Assembly (NCBI GenBank): GCA_022606425.2
Contig: JAHDVF020001376.1
Location: forward strand, 124,001-188,000
DNA from: Lepidostoma basale
Taxonomy: Eukaryota > Arthropoda > Insecta > Trichoptera > Lepidostomatidae
Direction: 5' to 3'
Length of the DNA stretch: 64,000 bases
Shown here piece by piece: positions 9,934 through 20,096 of this stretch (position 1 is the stretch's first letter; each line of letters opens with the position of its first letter). Under the pieces are notes generated by a model that searched no databases, had not been told where the DNA came from, and saw only the letters and a list, made by a program, of their open reading frames with translations. The translations under genes were made by a program, and so were the position numbers.

Positions 9934-10190
9934 TGGCGACCGGTTTCACCAGGCTCGTTGGCGTCGACAGATTGGTGAGACAGCGAGCCTGGTGAAACCG
10001 GTCGCTGTCAAAATAAAGACAAAAATGGAAGTAGTTAAAAAACATCGTTTTATTTAATTATTATTCCAAATGAACTTCCATTAAGAGATATCAGTAAAAT
10101 CATTTGATTATCGTAAAAACAGACGTTTTCTTTTGTATTAATTATTCTATTATATATGGAATTTAACATAATTGTTCAAGAAATAAAGGC
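9934..10190. mobile_element. HHE-R inverted pair with HHE-G tail
   Basis: An antisense R ribozyme (about 9938-9980, with stem II CCAGG and the ACCGGT palindrome) faces a partial sense copy (about 9984-10012). The R tail runs to about 10110. An HHE-G tail follows (AAAACAGACGTTTTC at 10114-10130, then ATATGGAATTTAACATAATT). Confidence 0.6.
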
Positions 10191-10699
10191 AGAAATGCCA
10201 TATTTTGCCATGCCAGGCATTTTCAAATTATATTTGAAAACATCCGTTTACATTCGTATCAATTGTAAGTGTACTTATATTTCCTAGTTTAATATAGTTA
10301 GTATAAAATAGTTTCCCATAGCATAGAGTCAAGCATTTTGTGTCCGCTTATTTGAGAGCCGCAAAGTCCTGTAATTATAAAATATGCGCATAAAAATCTT
10401 ATTCGGGTTGTATTTTGCATAAAAAAAATTGCCTGTTTCTCTCTCCGAATTTTAGTTATTATAGATGATGACTTAATAAGACGATCCTTGAAATTTTCTT
10501 GTTTCTATAGTCATGGTTCTGCAGTGAGTCACTTGAGTACAGTTTCGTTACTCGAAAGGTCAAACGTCCAACCACTGTAGATTCGGGTGTGACTGGCTTT
10601 GGTAGCTTTTTTATTAACTGTTTATCACGCATTTTTAATTCAGCAATATAATTTTTTTAACTAATACATTTGACATGCTTTCGTGTGAAGCACTTGATT
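10191..10699. other. no recognised feature
   Basis: AT-rich sequence with no frame of note. Confidence 0.4.
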
Positions 10700-10870
10700 T
10701 GCGGTGTGGCATTAATCAAAATAATTCAAAACCACTTTTCTACTTGTTTTTACCACTTTATTTTTATTTTATCAAATAAACCGGTTTCGCTTCTGCAGGA
10801 GCTTTGCCAAAGTGAAGCTTCTTATAAAATCTTCTTAAGATCTTCTTGATAAAGTAAAAATAAATTGATG
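10700..10870 (-). mobile_element. HHE-P element (hammerhead-like)
   Basis: The minus strand at 10767-10816 reads TTGGCAA, an extra A, stem II GCT..AGC with a loop, GAAA, ACCGGT and U17. As in family G, core position 3 is U and position 8 is A, which keeps the 3-8 pair. Stem I is not convincing. Single copy, so this is tentative. Confidence 0.35.
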
Positions 10871-10894
10871 AAAAAACAATCAGAAACGTATTAA

Positions 10895-11135
10895 TACTCG
10901 TATGTATGATAAAACGATAGTTTTCAAGGAGTTTTATTATATTGTAATATTTATGTATGACATGTTTCGCCCTTCTTAGGCATTATCAAATGACATTTGA
11001 TAATGCCTTAGAAGGGCGAAACATGTCATACAAAAATATTATAATAAAACTCTTTGAAAACTATTGTTCTTTCATACAGATTAATAATTTAATATGGAAT
11101 TTTATATCATTGTTCAAGAAACAATAAAAAAGTCA
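10895..11135. mobile_element. HHE-G palindromic element
   Basis: An almost perfect inverted pair. The antisense motif at 10957-10990 and sense motif at 10993-11029 form a palindrome spanning 10952-11034. The outer tails also mirror (AACGATAGTTTTCAA at about 10912 against TTTGAAAACTATTGTT near 11057). The rightmost part (AATATGGAATTTTATATCAT, then TGTTCAAGAAACAATAAA) is the G-family terminal segment. Confidence 0.7.
10993..11029 (+). ncRNA. hammerhead-like motif, G family
   Basis: The core reads TTGATAA (10997-11003) instead of CTGANGA, followed by an extra T, stem II GCC(TT)..(AA)GGGC with one bulge, GAAA (11018-11021), and the palindrome ACATGT with U16.1 at 11026 and C17 at 11027. C3-to-U and G8-to-A occur together, which would preserve the 3-8 base pair. 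Stem I is only about 2 bp (AU/AU), so activity is uncertain. Confidence 0.5.
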
Positions 11136-11224
11136 GAATAGATAATAATATAAACAATTTATAATCATAAAATTAAAATAAAATGAAAATGTTAACAATT
11201 AAAAAAAATGCATATTAAGTAAAA

Positions 11225-11300
11225 TTCCATTTATGTTTGTGTCTTCGACCGGTTTCAGCAGCTGCCTTTTTTTCATAAAAAAAAAGTTTTGATTATTTAC
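11225..11300 (-). mobile_element. HHE-M remnant
   Basis: GTCTTCGACCGGTTTCAGCA then GCTGCC (11242-11267) is the antisense 3' half of the M-family motif (palindrome ACCGGT, stem II GGCAGC/GCTGCC). The rest is lost in T- and A-runs. Confidence 0.45.
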
Positions 11301-11469
11301 AATTACCTTCTACCAAGAAATTTCAAATAGCAACATTATTTTTTCATGTATAATAGAAAGGTGTTTTTAAATTATTTTACAGCTGTAATAATTCAGTGCA
11401 CGATGGTGTTTATTGAAATTTCTACCATTTATCGTTTTATTAAACATAACTGTTCGTATTTATTATACT

Positions 11470-11590
11470 CTCATCCTTCTTCCGTCAGTTCATAATGGTT
11501 GAAACCAGAACTTCACCGTGAACGGCCGTTTTCGCTTTTATTGATAAATTATTGTTTTATTTAACTACTTTTTTTGACAAAGACTCATTA
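11470..11590 (-). pseudogene. LINE-A upstream relic
   Basis: CTCATCCTTCTTCCGTCAGT and AACTTCACCGTGAACGGCCG resemble the minus-strand LINE-A segment around WQKKDESRI and the preceding ..AVHNGV.. Heavily decayed. Confidence 0.4.
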
Positions 11591-11694
11591 GTTTAATGCA
11601 AGAACCCTTTTAAAACTCATATTTTCAAAATATTATATTAAATGATATATAACCATTATCTGATCGGTAGTGTAAGATGCAGACTTCAAGACTA

Positions 11695-11770
11695 AATTAC
11701 ATTTCTAGAGCGCCCTTGCGTTATTCACGAAAACGGCGCTACACAAATTGGCCTAATTATTATTATTAGA
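11695..11770 (+). repeat. L2/CR1-like LINE 3' end
   Basis: GGCGCTACACAAATTGGCC followed by (ATT)n is a typical 3' terminus of L2/CR1-type LINEs. Similar ends occur at 18238-18305 (plus) and 55430-55500 (minus). Confidence 0.5.
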
Positions 11771-12299
11771 AGATTACAAACTCCCAAACACTGTTAAATA
11801 ATCAAACAAATTTATTATTCTAAACTTTTTCTATTGAATATTCAACATATTTTTTATGACAAGACTTCGTAACCTCAAATATTATAACATGAATAAATTT
11901 TTAAATTATTCGCTCTGAGAACTAACTTTATAAGAATTTGCATTTGAAATCAACCGAATAATTTTAGGTCGTTAAGAAAATTACATTATGTATTTATATA
12001 AAAAGAGTAATCATTTTAACCTCTGTACAATCGAACATTTTGTTTTCAGCTCTGACCTTTAGATCAATTTCAGAGTTAAACCTAATCTCATTTCTAATCG
12101 ATTTGAACCATATATGAACCAATTGGTTTTTGAATTTTTAACAAGATTCGTCATTCGACAGTGTTTTTTTTTTAAGTTCAATTTATCTATTTAAAAAATC
12201 ATAAATATAATAGATCCATAGATCCATGTCGTTTGTAACAACATAATAATAAAACACATTGAGAATAATTCATAATACAAGAATTATTAGACATAATAA
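11771..12299. other. AT-rich, nothing recognised
   Basis: No assignable frame or repeat. Confidence 0.4.
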
Positions 12300-12830
12300 C
12301 TATCAAAAATGCTTAGATGGCAGTGCACATTGTGATAAAATATTATAAAAATACAACATAGTAGGTACCAGGAAAGCATTAGAGATGGTTTGACATTAGG
12401 AAGACAAGATACTTTCTTAAATCGAGAGTATTTGTGTCCTGAACGTACCTTCACTAATATGAAAGACGTCGATCTCCGAGGAGGAGTTAAGCAGACTAAT
12501 TGCTCTTCCCACTGGTGTCACCAGAGGCAGATTGATTCTGGTGGCCGGTAGGTAAAACAATCTGTGCTGTCGCTGTCGGAGAAATCTATCAGGGACAAAA
12601 AGCCCAACATCCTCTAGCACGGCCGAGTTCTAGAAATATCCCCTGATTAATTTAAATAAATGGGTAATGAGATGCCCATCTCTTTGAAGCTGTAATGAAT
12701 TGGTTCCAAGCATTCCTAACAGAAATGCTGTGGGATGGAGCCACGGATAACTACCATACTCCCTCATGTAGAGATACCTCAGAATTTTTTTTCCGAACCT
12801 TCTCCAACATAACGGAATATCTCGAATATA
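12300..12830 (-). pseudogene. Jockey-type LINE J1, C-terminal part
   Basis: The frame 12417-12620 (minus) reads LEDVGLFVPDRFLRQRQHRL.., then LPATRINLPLVTPVGRAISL and DVFHISEGTFRTQ. The upstream coding continues to about 12830 with stops (HTPSCRDTSEFFFRTFSN-like on the opposite strand is a shadow). The 3' untranslated end at 12360-12420 (ATTAGAGATGGTTTGACAT) is shared with 14130-14190, 17960 and 27020. Truncated and frameshifted. Confidence 0.75.
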
Positions 12831-13024
12831 TCATGTATAGCTATATCATAATTATTCTCGTGACATGTGATAGGTAGCAAATCTATCCCCATTATACTCG
12901 TATTGTTACATGAATTCTTCACTAGACCAAAGACATTGTGATATCATACTGCCATCGCCAGGAATCGACCACGGGATCTTTTGTGTGACAGTCAAAAAAC
13001 TTACCACTCGGCCACGAAGGTCGT
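12831..13024 (-). mobile_element. tRNA-derived SINE, partial
   Basis: Head, B box region (GGTCGATTCCTGGC, one base off consensus) and body are present. The copy stops near TAGCTATA at 12838, so the 3' tail is missing. Confidence 0.7.
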
Positions 13025-13404
13025 CAATTATGATCCGAAAAATACGGTAGTTACTTAGTTATGGCCAGATTGATTATTCCGCACAGTTGTACGAGTAGAA
13101 TCCCGTCCGCAGATATACAAAGAATCCTTATTATCAAATCTTTGTATGCGATTACGGCACGCAAAAACTTCATAAATAACCGGTCATAAAATGGCACCCG
13201 CGTATCTCAAATGTTTCGACCAGTTTTGCTTTTAAATTCCGTCCAACTAGCCCACATAATTCCCCGTTAGCCCAATACTCTTACCGCCATGATGCAACGA
13301 GGCGGCTATTCACAACACGATTCATCCAAAGAGGCGTAAACTAAAACTAAAGTCGATATTACAGGAAACTGCTTTACCACAAATCTGATACTCTTTTAGA
13401 ATAT
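13025..13404. other. no recognised feature
   Basis: Nothing that I can name. Confidence 0.35.
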
Positions 13405-13785
13405 TACGTTCGAGACATCGTCACCTGAGAGTAAGAAGGTTCCAACTGTCAAAAGTAAAAAGCTTAAAAATGAAGTCAAAGTTTTGTTGGTTTCGGGTGT
13501 GTATCTTGGAATAAAAGGGTTCCATCTGAAGCAGCGTGTTGTGTATACCGAGAAGCGTGTTGGAATAATAAAGTTCTAAGTCTAAATGAATCCTTCTTTA
13601 GTGAATCGTGTGTTTTGAATGATCAGATGGAACTTGATTCTTTTCGTAACATCAAGATGACGATACTATTACAGTTTTTTTTAATTGTACGTATAGATAA
13701 TGTTAGTAAGAACTTTTTTCACGAAAAAAGCCAAATCTGAAATTTTGTTAGTTGGAACCCTCTTACTCTCAGGTGACGACATTAC
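13405..13785. mobile_element. MITE with about 30-bp terminal inverted repeats
   Basis: TCGTCACCTGAGAGTAAGAA near 13417 is mirrored by TTACTCTCAGGTGACGA near 13763-13780, extending into GGTTCCAACT/AGTTGGAACC. Inner pieces GGTTCCATCTGA and TCAGATGGAAC are also inverted. About 370 bp, no transposase. The superfamily is not decided because no clear TSD was seen. Confidence 0.6.
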
Positions 13786-14129
13786 AATGATTATAGCAAC
13801 ATTCAAATTGATTTTTAATTATTGGACTCTGAATCCGATCATTGAGGTCTATATTCGCCTGTCCTACGAAAAATATAAATTAATTTAATAATTTTAATGT
13901 TATTTAAAGCTCGATTCGTAACAAAAGTACAAAAACTACCGCCGGAGTACAATTAATAAATATTGAAAAATTGTGACAAAAGGTTAGGTTTTTATAGAGT
14001 TATTGGAGCACACAATAACGCACATTGAGTTTTATTTATAAAGATTTAACACCAATTTCTTATCAATGTTACTGTTGACCGGTTTAAAATCAAATCAGTT
14101 TATTTCTCTTAAAATTGAAGGCATCTATT
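13786..14129. other. no recognised feature
   Basis: AT-rich sequence only. Confidence 0.35.
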
Positions 14130-14190
14130 TGAGACCAGGTATACCAAATACCAGGAATGCATAAGAGATGGTTCGACTTTTAAAAAGACA
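14130..14190 (-). repeat. J1 3' end fragment
   Basis: TACCAGGAATGCATAAGAGA then TGGTTCGACTTTTAAAAAGA matches the J1 3' untranslated end at 12365-12415. Confidence 0.5.
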
Positions 14191-14640
14191 AGATATAATC
14201 TATACATTCTCCGATTCCACATGTTGCTGATATTTTTAAGTATTTGATTGATTTGATCATAATTAATACGAATGAAAACGTCGGTTTTCTAGAAGTTTTA
14301 TTATATTTTATGGGAATGATAGGTTTTTCACTTCTAAGGCATTATCAAATGTCATTATTATTTAATATGGAGTTTTACATCATTATTCAAGAAACAATAA
14401 ATAATAAATGATTTGATCATGTCACGTTTTTCTCGGTCTTCCTCTATTTTTAGTTCCGATAACGTCATTGACATATACTTTACTAAGCATTCTTTCATCG
14501 ATCAATATGTCCATGTATCCAAACCAACCTAATGACCCTTTCATTATTTTGTTCATAACACTTTCATTCGCACTGTTCTCACTTTTTAAATAAGCATTTG
14601 ACACTCTTATCATATTATGTAGATTAACTTAATATACGAA
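14191..14640 (-). pseudogene. LINE-A fragment interrupted by an HHE-G element
   Basis: The minus frame 14422-14613 reads ANESVMNKIMKGSLGWFGYM and ..RGRPRKT. After 14408 the same LINE resumes at 14248-14191 (..DQINQILK-like). The interruption is a 148-bp HHE-G element with a 12-bp target duplication, so the LINE was there first. Confidence 0.75.
14261..14408 (-). mobile_element. HHE-G element with 12-bp TSD
   Basis: TGATTTGATCAT at 14249-14260 is repeated at 14409-14420. The element starts AATTAATACGAATGAAAACG and continues through the G tail into an antisense ribozyme remnant (about 14313-14352; the GAAAC side has decayed). It ends in the inverted terminal segment AATATGGAGTTTTACATCAT..CAAGAAACAATAAAT. 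This gives the exact borders of one mobile unit and shows that it is non-coding. Confidence 0.8.
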
Positions 14641-15170
14641 CTAACAGAGAAATAAGAAAAACGTCAAGAGTTAAAGTACTCAGTGTAAAGATACATTAAA
14701 GTTATTATAGGAAATGTGTAATGGCTACACAGCATCGATAAAAGAATAATTCGTCAATTTTGGATTACGCCATTATGAATGACAGACGATGAATATAGAA
14801 ATTTATTCAGTTTTTATTAAACATAACAATTCTCTCTTTTCATTATTCGCTACTTTTTTACGTGTAGTACCAATTTGTATTAAAAGTATTTTCTTCATGC
14901 ACCGATAAATGGAGATTTAATACAATTTAAAGCAAAATACTGCGTTTTTTGCTGTAGAGATGTTGGGTCGAATGCGTTGGAATTTCAATTATGTATATGG
15001 GTAGGCGTAACCAATGTCGTGAAGAGGATCTATTTTTCATTGAAAACAGTTTAACACTTAAAGTACTGGATTGTATTAGAATAGCCGATCTCAGAGGGCT
15101 ATTTTTTTTATTAAATAAAACCTTTTTGTATTATTTTTTTACGATCAAAGATCGATCAAGTGTTGCTCCT
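14641..15170. other. no recognised feature
   Basis: Short frames only (for example plus 14991-15209), with no family signal. Confidence 0.35.
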
Positions 15171-15475
15171 CTTGTGAGGGAGATTTCCAGCTGTCCTTCC
15201 ATCTTTTAGGAGGTCTTCCACGAGGATGAGGCTGATTATGTAGTGCAATAAAGGGGAGTCTGGTGGTGTCCATTCTTTGAACATGACCGGACCAGTCCCT
15301 TTTTCGCAACCTCACATATCTTTCTTATTCTGGTGTTCCTCCCGCGATCTCTCAGTGTCTTGCCTGCTATCGTCCTCAGTGTCTTCTTCTCGGAAGTCCT
15401 CAAAATTTGCTTGGTCTTTACTGTGTCTGCCCTCGCTTCGATGCCATATGTCATTATATGTGTAGAAGCCGATGG
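15171..15475 (-). pseudogene. LINE-B C-terminal fragment
   Basis: The minus frame 15236-15454 reads MTYGIEARADTVKTKQILRT, then SEKKTLRTIAGKTLRDRGRN and IRKICEVA. The region to 15171 would encode the GRPPKRW..SW-like ending in another frame. This is the reverse transcriptase C-terminal tail, truncated and frameshifted. Confidence 0.7.
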
Positions 15476-15641
15476 TCAATATTTTAAATAAACAAAAATA
15501 AATTTCCCTTGAAAATTACGTATTTATTTTACCATAAAAACGGGCAAAAACTTATGCATACAACTGGTACGAGCAGTGTGACTGGAAAGAGAAGCCATGG
15601 AAGAGCAAGTAAAGTATGACATGATCAATTTAATCGAATAA

Positions 15642-16230
15642 TAATTAAATAAAACGATGTTTTTTAACTACTTCCACTTTTGTCTTTATTTAGACAGCGA
15701 CCGGTTTCGCCAGGCTTGCTGGCATCGACAGACTGGTAACACTATTGTAAACTTAGTCCTTTATATACATACAGATCAGGGGTGGTAAACATGATTCTAT
15801 ACAAAATTAATCTTCAAATATTTATGTAAAATTTTTTGAATTTAACTATTGGTGTTACAGGTATTTTTGGAGGTTCGTATTTAATATAATGGGTTTAAAT
15901 TTTTATTATCTCTTACATATTCATATATAATGTTTGAAAAAATGGTAATTTTGTTTTAATTATTACTGAATTTAAATATTATATGTTATAGTTCTTGGTC
16001 CGTAAGGTTGGCCTCGCCTTATTCGGTTTTTCCCATCCATAAAGCTGCTAGGGTCTGGAATCAAACAAAAACACATTTTGGGCAGTAATCGATTCCAGGA
16101 ATATTTTTTATTTATTTATATGGGGTATAGCAACGGGGAGTGCAGTTAAGTATAGTTAAAAAACATCGTTTTATTTAATTATTATTTAAAATGAACTTCC
16201 ATCAAGAGATTTCAGTAAAATCATTTGATT
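15642..16230 (-). mobile_element. HHE-R element with 14-bp TSD (589 bp)
   Basis: AATTTAATCGAATA is present at 15628-15641 and 16231-16244. The left side is the antisense R tail plus ribozyme (15695-15735). The middle (15740-16150) has no frame. The right side is the sense R tail (ACATCGTTTTATTTAATTAT .. GAACTTCCATCAAG .. AAATCATTTGATT). Inverted partial repeats at the two ends plus variable-length TSDs fit Penelope-like architecture; that link is inference. Confidence 0.8.
15695..15735 (-). ncRNA. hammerhead-like ribozyme, R family
   Basis: Read on minus: stem I CAGT, core CTGTCGA, extra T, stem II GCCAG/CTGGC (loop CAAGC), GAAA, ACCGGT, C17, stem I GCTG. All stems pair. A6 is replaced by U in this family. 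Confidence 0.6.
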
Positions 16231-16400
16231 AATTTAATCGAATACTAAAAGCCGGCTACATTCGAATTCGGAAAAATCGACGAGCGTGCATGTTACGATT
16301 TATTAATGTAGAGGAATCTCGAGAGTATGTCAGGACAGAGCAGTATGGTGGTCCTTCCTCTCTGCCTACCCCTCCTGGGGAACTACGTGATAGTTAGTTA

Positions 16401-17140
16401 GTTAGTGATGTCATACCTACCACAAATTAAGTGCTTCATACGAACGTGTAAAAAAATATATATATAATCGCGTAAGCCATAGAATGATATTCGGAGCCCT
16501 TGTCTAATATTTATTTCAGTACTACCATAATTTTAAATATGTGTCATTCTAAATCCAAGTAATTCCATATTCGAATAATGTCTTATCTGTCAAACTGTAG
16601 AATTTTCTCGAGGGAGGTTTATCGCGTGAATGACATTATGTGTTATACATAATTTTCCCCTTAGAGGATACGGTTTCCCGGGAATCGTACGTGTTCCATG
16701 ATGTGACGGGTATCACATATTTCCACCATCTTTGCCATTTCACGTTATTCGATACGACAAATCGTTAGATTTATATTGTCACGGTATATAATGTATCGCT
16801 ACATTGGTAGCATCGGATCTATATTTGAAATACAGGGTAACGCAGAGACAGAAAGTTTTATCATTCATTTAAACAAAACATTAAACTGAGAGTAATGTAC
16901 GAACTTATAAGACCTAAGTCATATCCATAATGATATAACTCGAACTAAAAATCTACTCAGAACCTCAGAGTGAAAAATACAGAAATAAATAAAATTTGCA
17001 ATACTGGGGATATTGTGAGATGGAGAAGAAGAAATAGCTAGTCTTACACATCGCAAGAGATCATCGATCTAATTGTAGAAATTAACAAAATAATCTTACC
17101 AGACAAGGACGTTGGCGAATAAGCAATATTGACATGTTCA
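16401..17140. other. no recognised feature
   Basis: No coding or repeat signal noticed in this 740-bp stretch. Confidence 0.35.
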
Positions 17141-17240
17141 TGGTAGACATTAGCTTCGATCGGTTTCGGCAGCTCGCTGCCTCTTTTTGGGTGGTGATGA
17201 AGATGGTAGCGATCTGTCGAAGCCGTTCGGACTAAAAATC
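17141..17240 (-). mobile_element. HHE-M element
   Basis: GATCGGTTTCGGCAGCTCGC then TGCC (17158-17182) is the antisense M motif. The palindrome is ATCGGT instead of ACCGGT. The core side (CTAGAAGA) has been replaced by CTCTTTTTGGG, so it is probably inactive. Confidence 0.45.
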
Positions 17241-17395
17241 ACTTGAATTTAATTAAATGCATATTAAGAAGGATTTTAATACAATATTTATTAATTATAA
17301 TAATTTTGTACCTAGAAATTTCAATTAGAAACATTAATATTTTTATGGTAGAAGTTCATTGTAATTATTTTTCGTGCACATATCGAGAGGATTGC

Positions 17396-18085
17396 ACTTA
17401 AGATGTTGTGCTTCATTATTCGGACCGGAAGAGTTTTCAGAGATCCCAATGTGCTCGGAGTTCTATACAACGCGTGGGTTCGGAGCAGACTCGAAAGTGG
17501 TTCTGTGATATGGAGTCCTCGCGAGGCGAGATATTCCGTTATACTGGAGAAGGTTCAGAAAAAATTTCTAAGGTATTTCTACATGAGAGAGTATGGTTGT
17601 TATCCGTGGCTCTATCCCTCGGCATTTCTTTTGGGAATGCTCGGAACCAATTCTTTATAACTTCGAAGAGATGGGCATCTCATTACCCATTTCATTAAAT
17701 TAATCAAGGGATATTTCGAGAACTTGGCCTTGCTAGAGGGTGTTGGTCTTTTTGTCCCTTACAGATTTCTTCGACAGCGACAACACAGATTGTTTTACCT
17801 ACCGGCCACCAGAACCAATCTGCCTCTGGTGACACCGGTGGGAAGAGCAATTAGTCTGCTGAACGCGGTCTCCTCGGAGATCGACGTCTTTCATATTAGT
17901 GAAGGTACGTTTAGGGGACAAATACTCTTGACTTTAGAAAGTATTTTGTCTTCCTAATGTCGAGCCTTCTCTAATGTGTTCCTGGTATTATGTTGTATTT
18001 TTATAATACTCGTATTTTACCTGTACTCAATAGACGCCTTAAACATTTTGCTGTTTGTAATGTCTTTTGAGTTGATAACTGATTT
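17396..18085 (+). pseudogene. Jockey-type LINE J1, C-terminal part, frameshifted
   Basis: 17403-17660 encodes LGVLYNAWVRSRLESGSVIW then SP..YSVILEKVQKKFLRYF.. and FLLGML. After frameshifts, 17724-17957 encodes VGLFVPYRFLRQRQHRLFYL, then RTNLPLVTPVGRAISLLN and DVFHISEGTFRGQ. These are the thumb and C-terminal domain of a Jockey-like reverse transcriptase. The 3' end near 18080 has GATT-rich short repeats. The RT catalytic core is missing. Confidence 0.8.
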
Positions 18086-18119
18086 GATTGATTGATTTAT
18101 TATTATTATTATTCTTAAA

Positions 18120-18305
18120 TACCATTTTTAATTTATTTTATTAGTTTCGACCGGTTTGAGCAGCTCGTTACCATTTTCTAGTGAATGACAAATTGTAGTA
18201 TTGATCTAGGATAGGATAAAATATATACATGATTAATTAATAAAAATGGCGCTCTATAAATTATCCAATTAATATTATATTATATTATTATTATTATATG
18301 TATTC
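18120..18305. repeat. HHE-M remnant (minus) and L2/CR1-like 3' end (plus)
   Basis: The antisense M motif at about 18148-18190 has ACCGGT but TTTGAG instead of TTTCGG, so GAAA has become CAAA. It keeps CACTAGAAAATGG. Next, 18238-18305 is GGCGCTCTATAAATTATCC plus (ATT)n, an L2/CR1-like end. Confidence 0.45.
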
Positions 18306-19200
18306 ATAAGATAAAAAAATGTATAATGAATCAATGAAATTAACGTTTTATGAGGTTATATTAGAAGATTAGTGCTCTAGAGAGAAACGCAGTGGCCAAT
18401 ATTAAACCTGGGACGTAGTGTGTAGAGTTTAAAATCGGAAGTGGAGAGAGAACGGGAGGGGCATATCTCACCCATCGCTATTTTTGTCCCTGGCGCGTGA
18501 CGGTAGACGAAAGCCAGGGGCGATCTTGCAGAAATATGAGATGATTAACTTGTCTTGGCGGAGAAATTCTTTACTTAATCAATTAACTCGAAAGCACTCC
18601 GTACAATGTCCTCTTTCTGATGGAGTAGTTATCTTGGAAACAAAATAATTCTGAAATAAAATCAAATAACACCAGTTCTCATTTTCTCATACATTTTGTG
18701 TGGAACGGCTTTTTTGATGATATGAAATAAACGCTTGTGAGTGTGTCAGGGCTTCATCTGTAGTTGAACAACACTTATATCAGGAAAAAATGATCCGAAA
18801 ATCTGTGTAGTATCTTTCGAGCTAAACTTTGAATTCTTAATCACATTTTTATAATTATTTTTTACCAAGATAACATAACGTAAATCTACGTGGCTTCAGA
18901 ATTACGAATTAAGATTACAAACAAGGTAATTACCTAAGAAAGCAGATATTTAATGCGAGGTTTAGGTTGTAAGTGAATGTGGGACCGTAATGAAATTTTC
19001 GATTAGAAATAATTTTGAGATTATGATTGATGGTTCGGAAAACCGTGCGTTCTATAATTAAGTACAATAAAAAGTGAATTTATGGATTATTAAATCACTT
19101 GATTTTACCTCTTGTATGTCGTATATATTATGTAGAGTTATTATCGAAACAACGGTATATGAGATTTTTATAGATTTACTGTATAAAAAAATAAAAATTA
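18306..19200. other. no recognised feature
   Basis: 18410-18545 is less AT-rich (GGAGAGAGAACGGGAGGGGC), but I could not assign it. Confidence 0.3.
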
Positions 19201-19735
19201 AATATAACTAACTAACTAACTAAACATCACAAGGTCTCTCCGAAGGGTTAGGCAGAAATAATGCACTGCCACACTTTTGTTTTCAGAGATACTTCTCTCG
19301 ATTCATCAACATTCATACATAGTGTCATTCAAACACGTCGATTTCTCCGACTCCTCGCGTGGCCGACATTTAATATTTGGTTTCATTGATCGTGCCACAT
19401 TTTCCTCAGTCTTCCTTCATTTACAGTTCCATTTAAATCAGTAACATATGCTTTTTTACCATTCTTTCTTAATTTATTCTTTCATTATTTTGTTCATAAA
19501 ACTTTCATTCGCAAAAAATATTATTAACATAATAATTATTTTCAGTATTAATAAGAAATCTTTATTTTTCAGTGTTGATCAAGAATTAATGCATGACACA
19601 ATGTAATTATGTTGTGGAAGCGAGAGAAGTATGTCAGGAAAGAATAGTGTGGCGATCCATTCTTTTTGCCTACCCCTTCGGGGAGACGGCGTGATGGTTA
19701 ATTATTTGGTTAAGTTTTCACCTTTCTTTTTATTG
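19201..19735. pseudogene. two LINE-A fragments, head to head
   Basis: 19201-19515 (minus) starts at the (GTTA)n tail and carries decayed RRACM-, RRPRKTW-like and MNKIMKE-like codons. 19580-19735 (plus) holds GCATGACACAATGTAATTAT .. GTCAGGAAAGAATAGTGTGG and the GGGGAGACGGCGTGATGG end. Their inner ends are about 65 bp apart. Similar opposed pairs are at 34000-35335 and 44270-45340. Confidence 0.65.
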
Positions 19736-19743
19736 AACTGTTC

Positions 19744-19885
19744 TTTCAATACTTAAAAATAATAATTAAATAAAACGATGTTTTTTTTAACTACTTCCAC
19801 ATGTCTTTATTTTGACAGTCTGTCGATGCCTGGCGAAACCGGTCGCTGTCGAAATAAAGATAAAAGTGAAAGTAGTTAATAACAT
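19744..19885 (+). mobile_element. short HHE-R inverted element
   Basis: The antisense R tail (19758-19818) joins directly to a shortened sense ribozyme at 19816-19848. CAGTCTGTCGATGCC is followed by TGGCGAAACCGGTCGCTG, so stem II has lost the inner part (AG, loop, CC). A sense R tail follows to 19885. Confidence 0.6.
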
Positions 19886-19929
19886 AATCTTACCCTATAT
19901 TTTTTTCTTAAAAAAACGTACGTTTTCTA

Positions 19930-20095
19930 CAATACTGTATAATAAATATTTGAACCATTCTAGTGGGGGATTCCTCAGGGCTATATATGTAAAAACTGAA
20001 TGAAACAGTTTGTGTATAACGCTGAGGAAGCTTGCTACAGAGTGAAACCGGTTGGCGCTACTTGCTCAAATAAAGTGGTTTATTGAATAGAATAG
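19930..20095. mobile_element. HHE-T inverted element
   Basis: The left antisense part includes GATTCCTCAGGGCTATA (reads AGCC CTGAGGA A.. on minus). The right sense part reads CGCTGAGGAAGCTTGCTACA, then GAGTGAAACCGGTTGGCG (to about 20055), followed by CAAATAAAGTGGTTTATTG. The core CTGAGGA is canonical, with an extra A, and U is the cleavage base. The GCC/GGC stem I is clear in the antisense half. Confidence 0.5.
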
Positions 20096-20096
20096 T

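Larger units (their letters stand above)
15580..16400 (+). pseudogene. LINE-A fragment interrupted by an HHE-R element
   Basis: 15590-15641 (GGAAAGAGAAGCCATGGAAG ..) and 16231-16400 (..AAAAATCGACGAGCGTGCAT .. GTCAGGACAGAGCAG .. TAGTTAGTTAGTTAG) join into one LINE-A 3' end of about 210 bp. The HHE-R insertion between them is bounded by a 14-bp duplication. Confidence 0.75.

Noticed and set aside
15745..16150. A reverse transcriptase or GIY-YIG domain within the HHE-R element
   Set aside because: I looked for one because Penelope-like elements encode them; no frame of useful length exists, so the element is non-autonomous.
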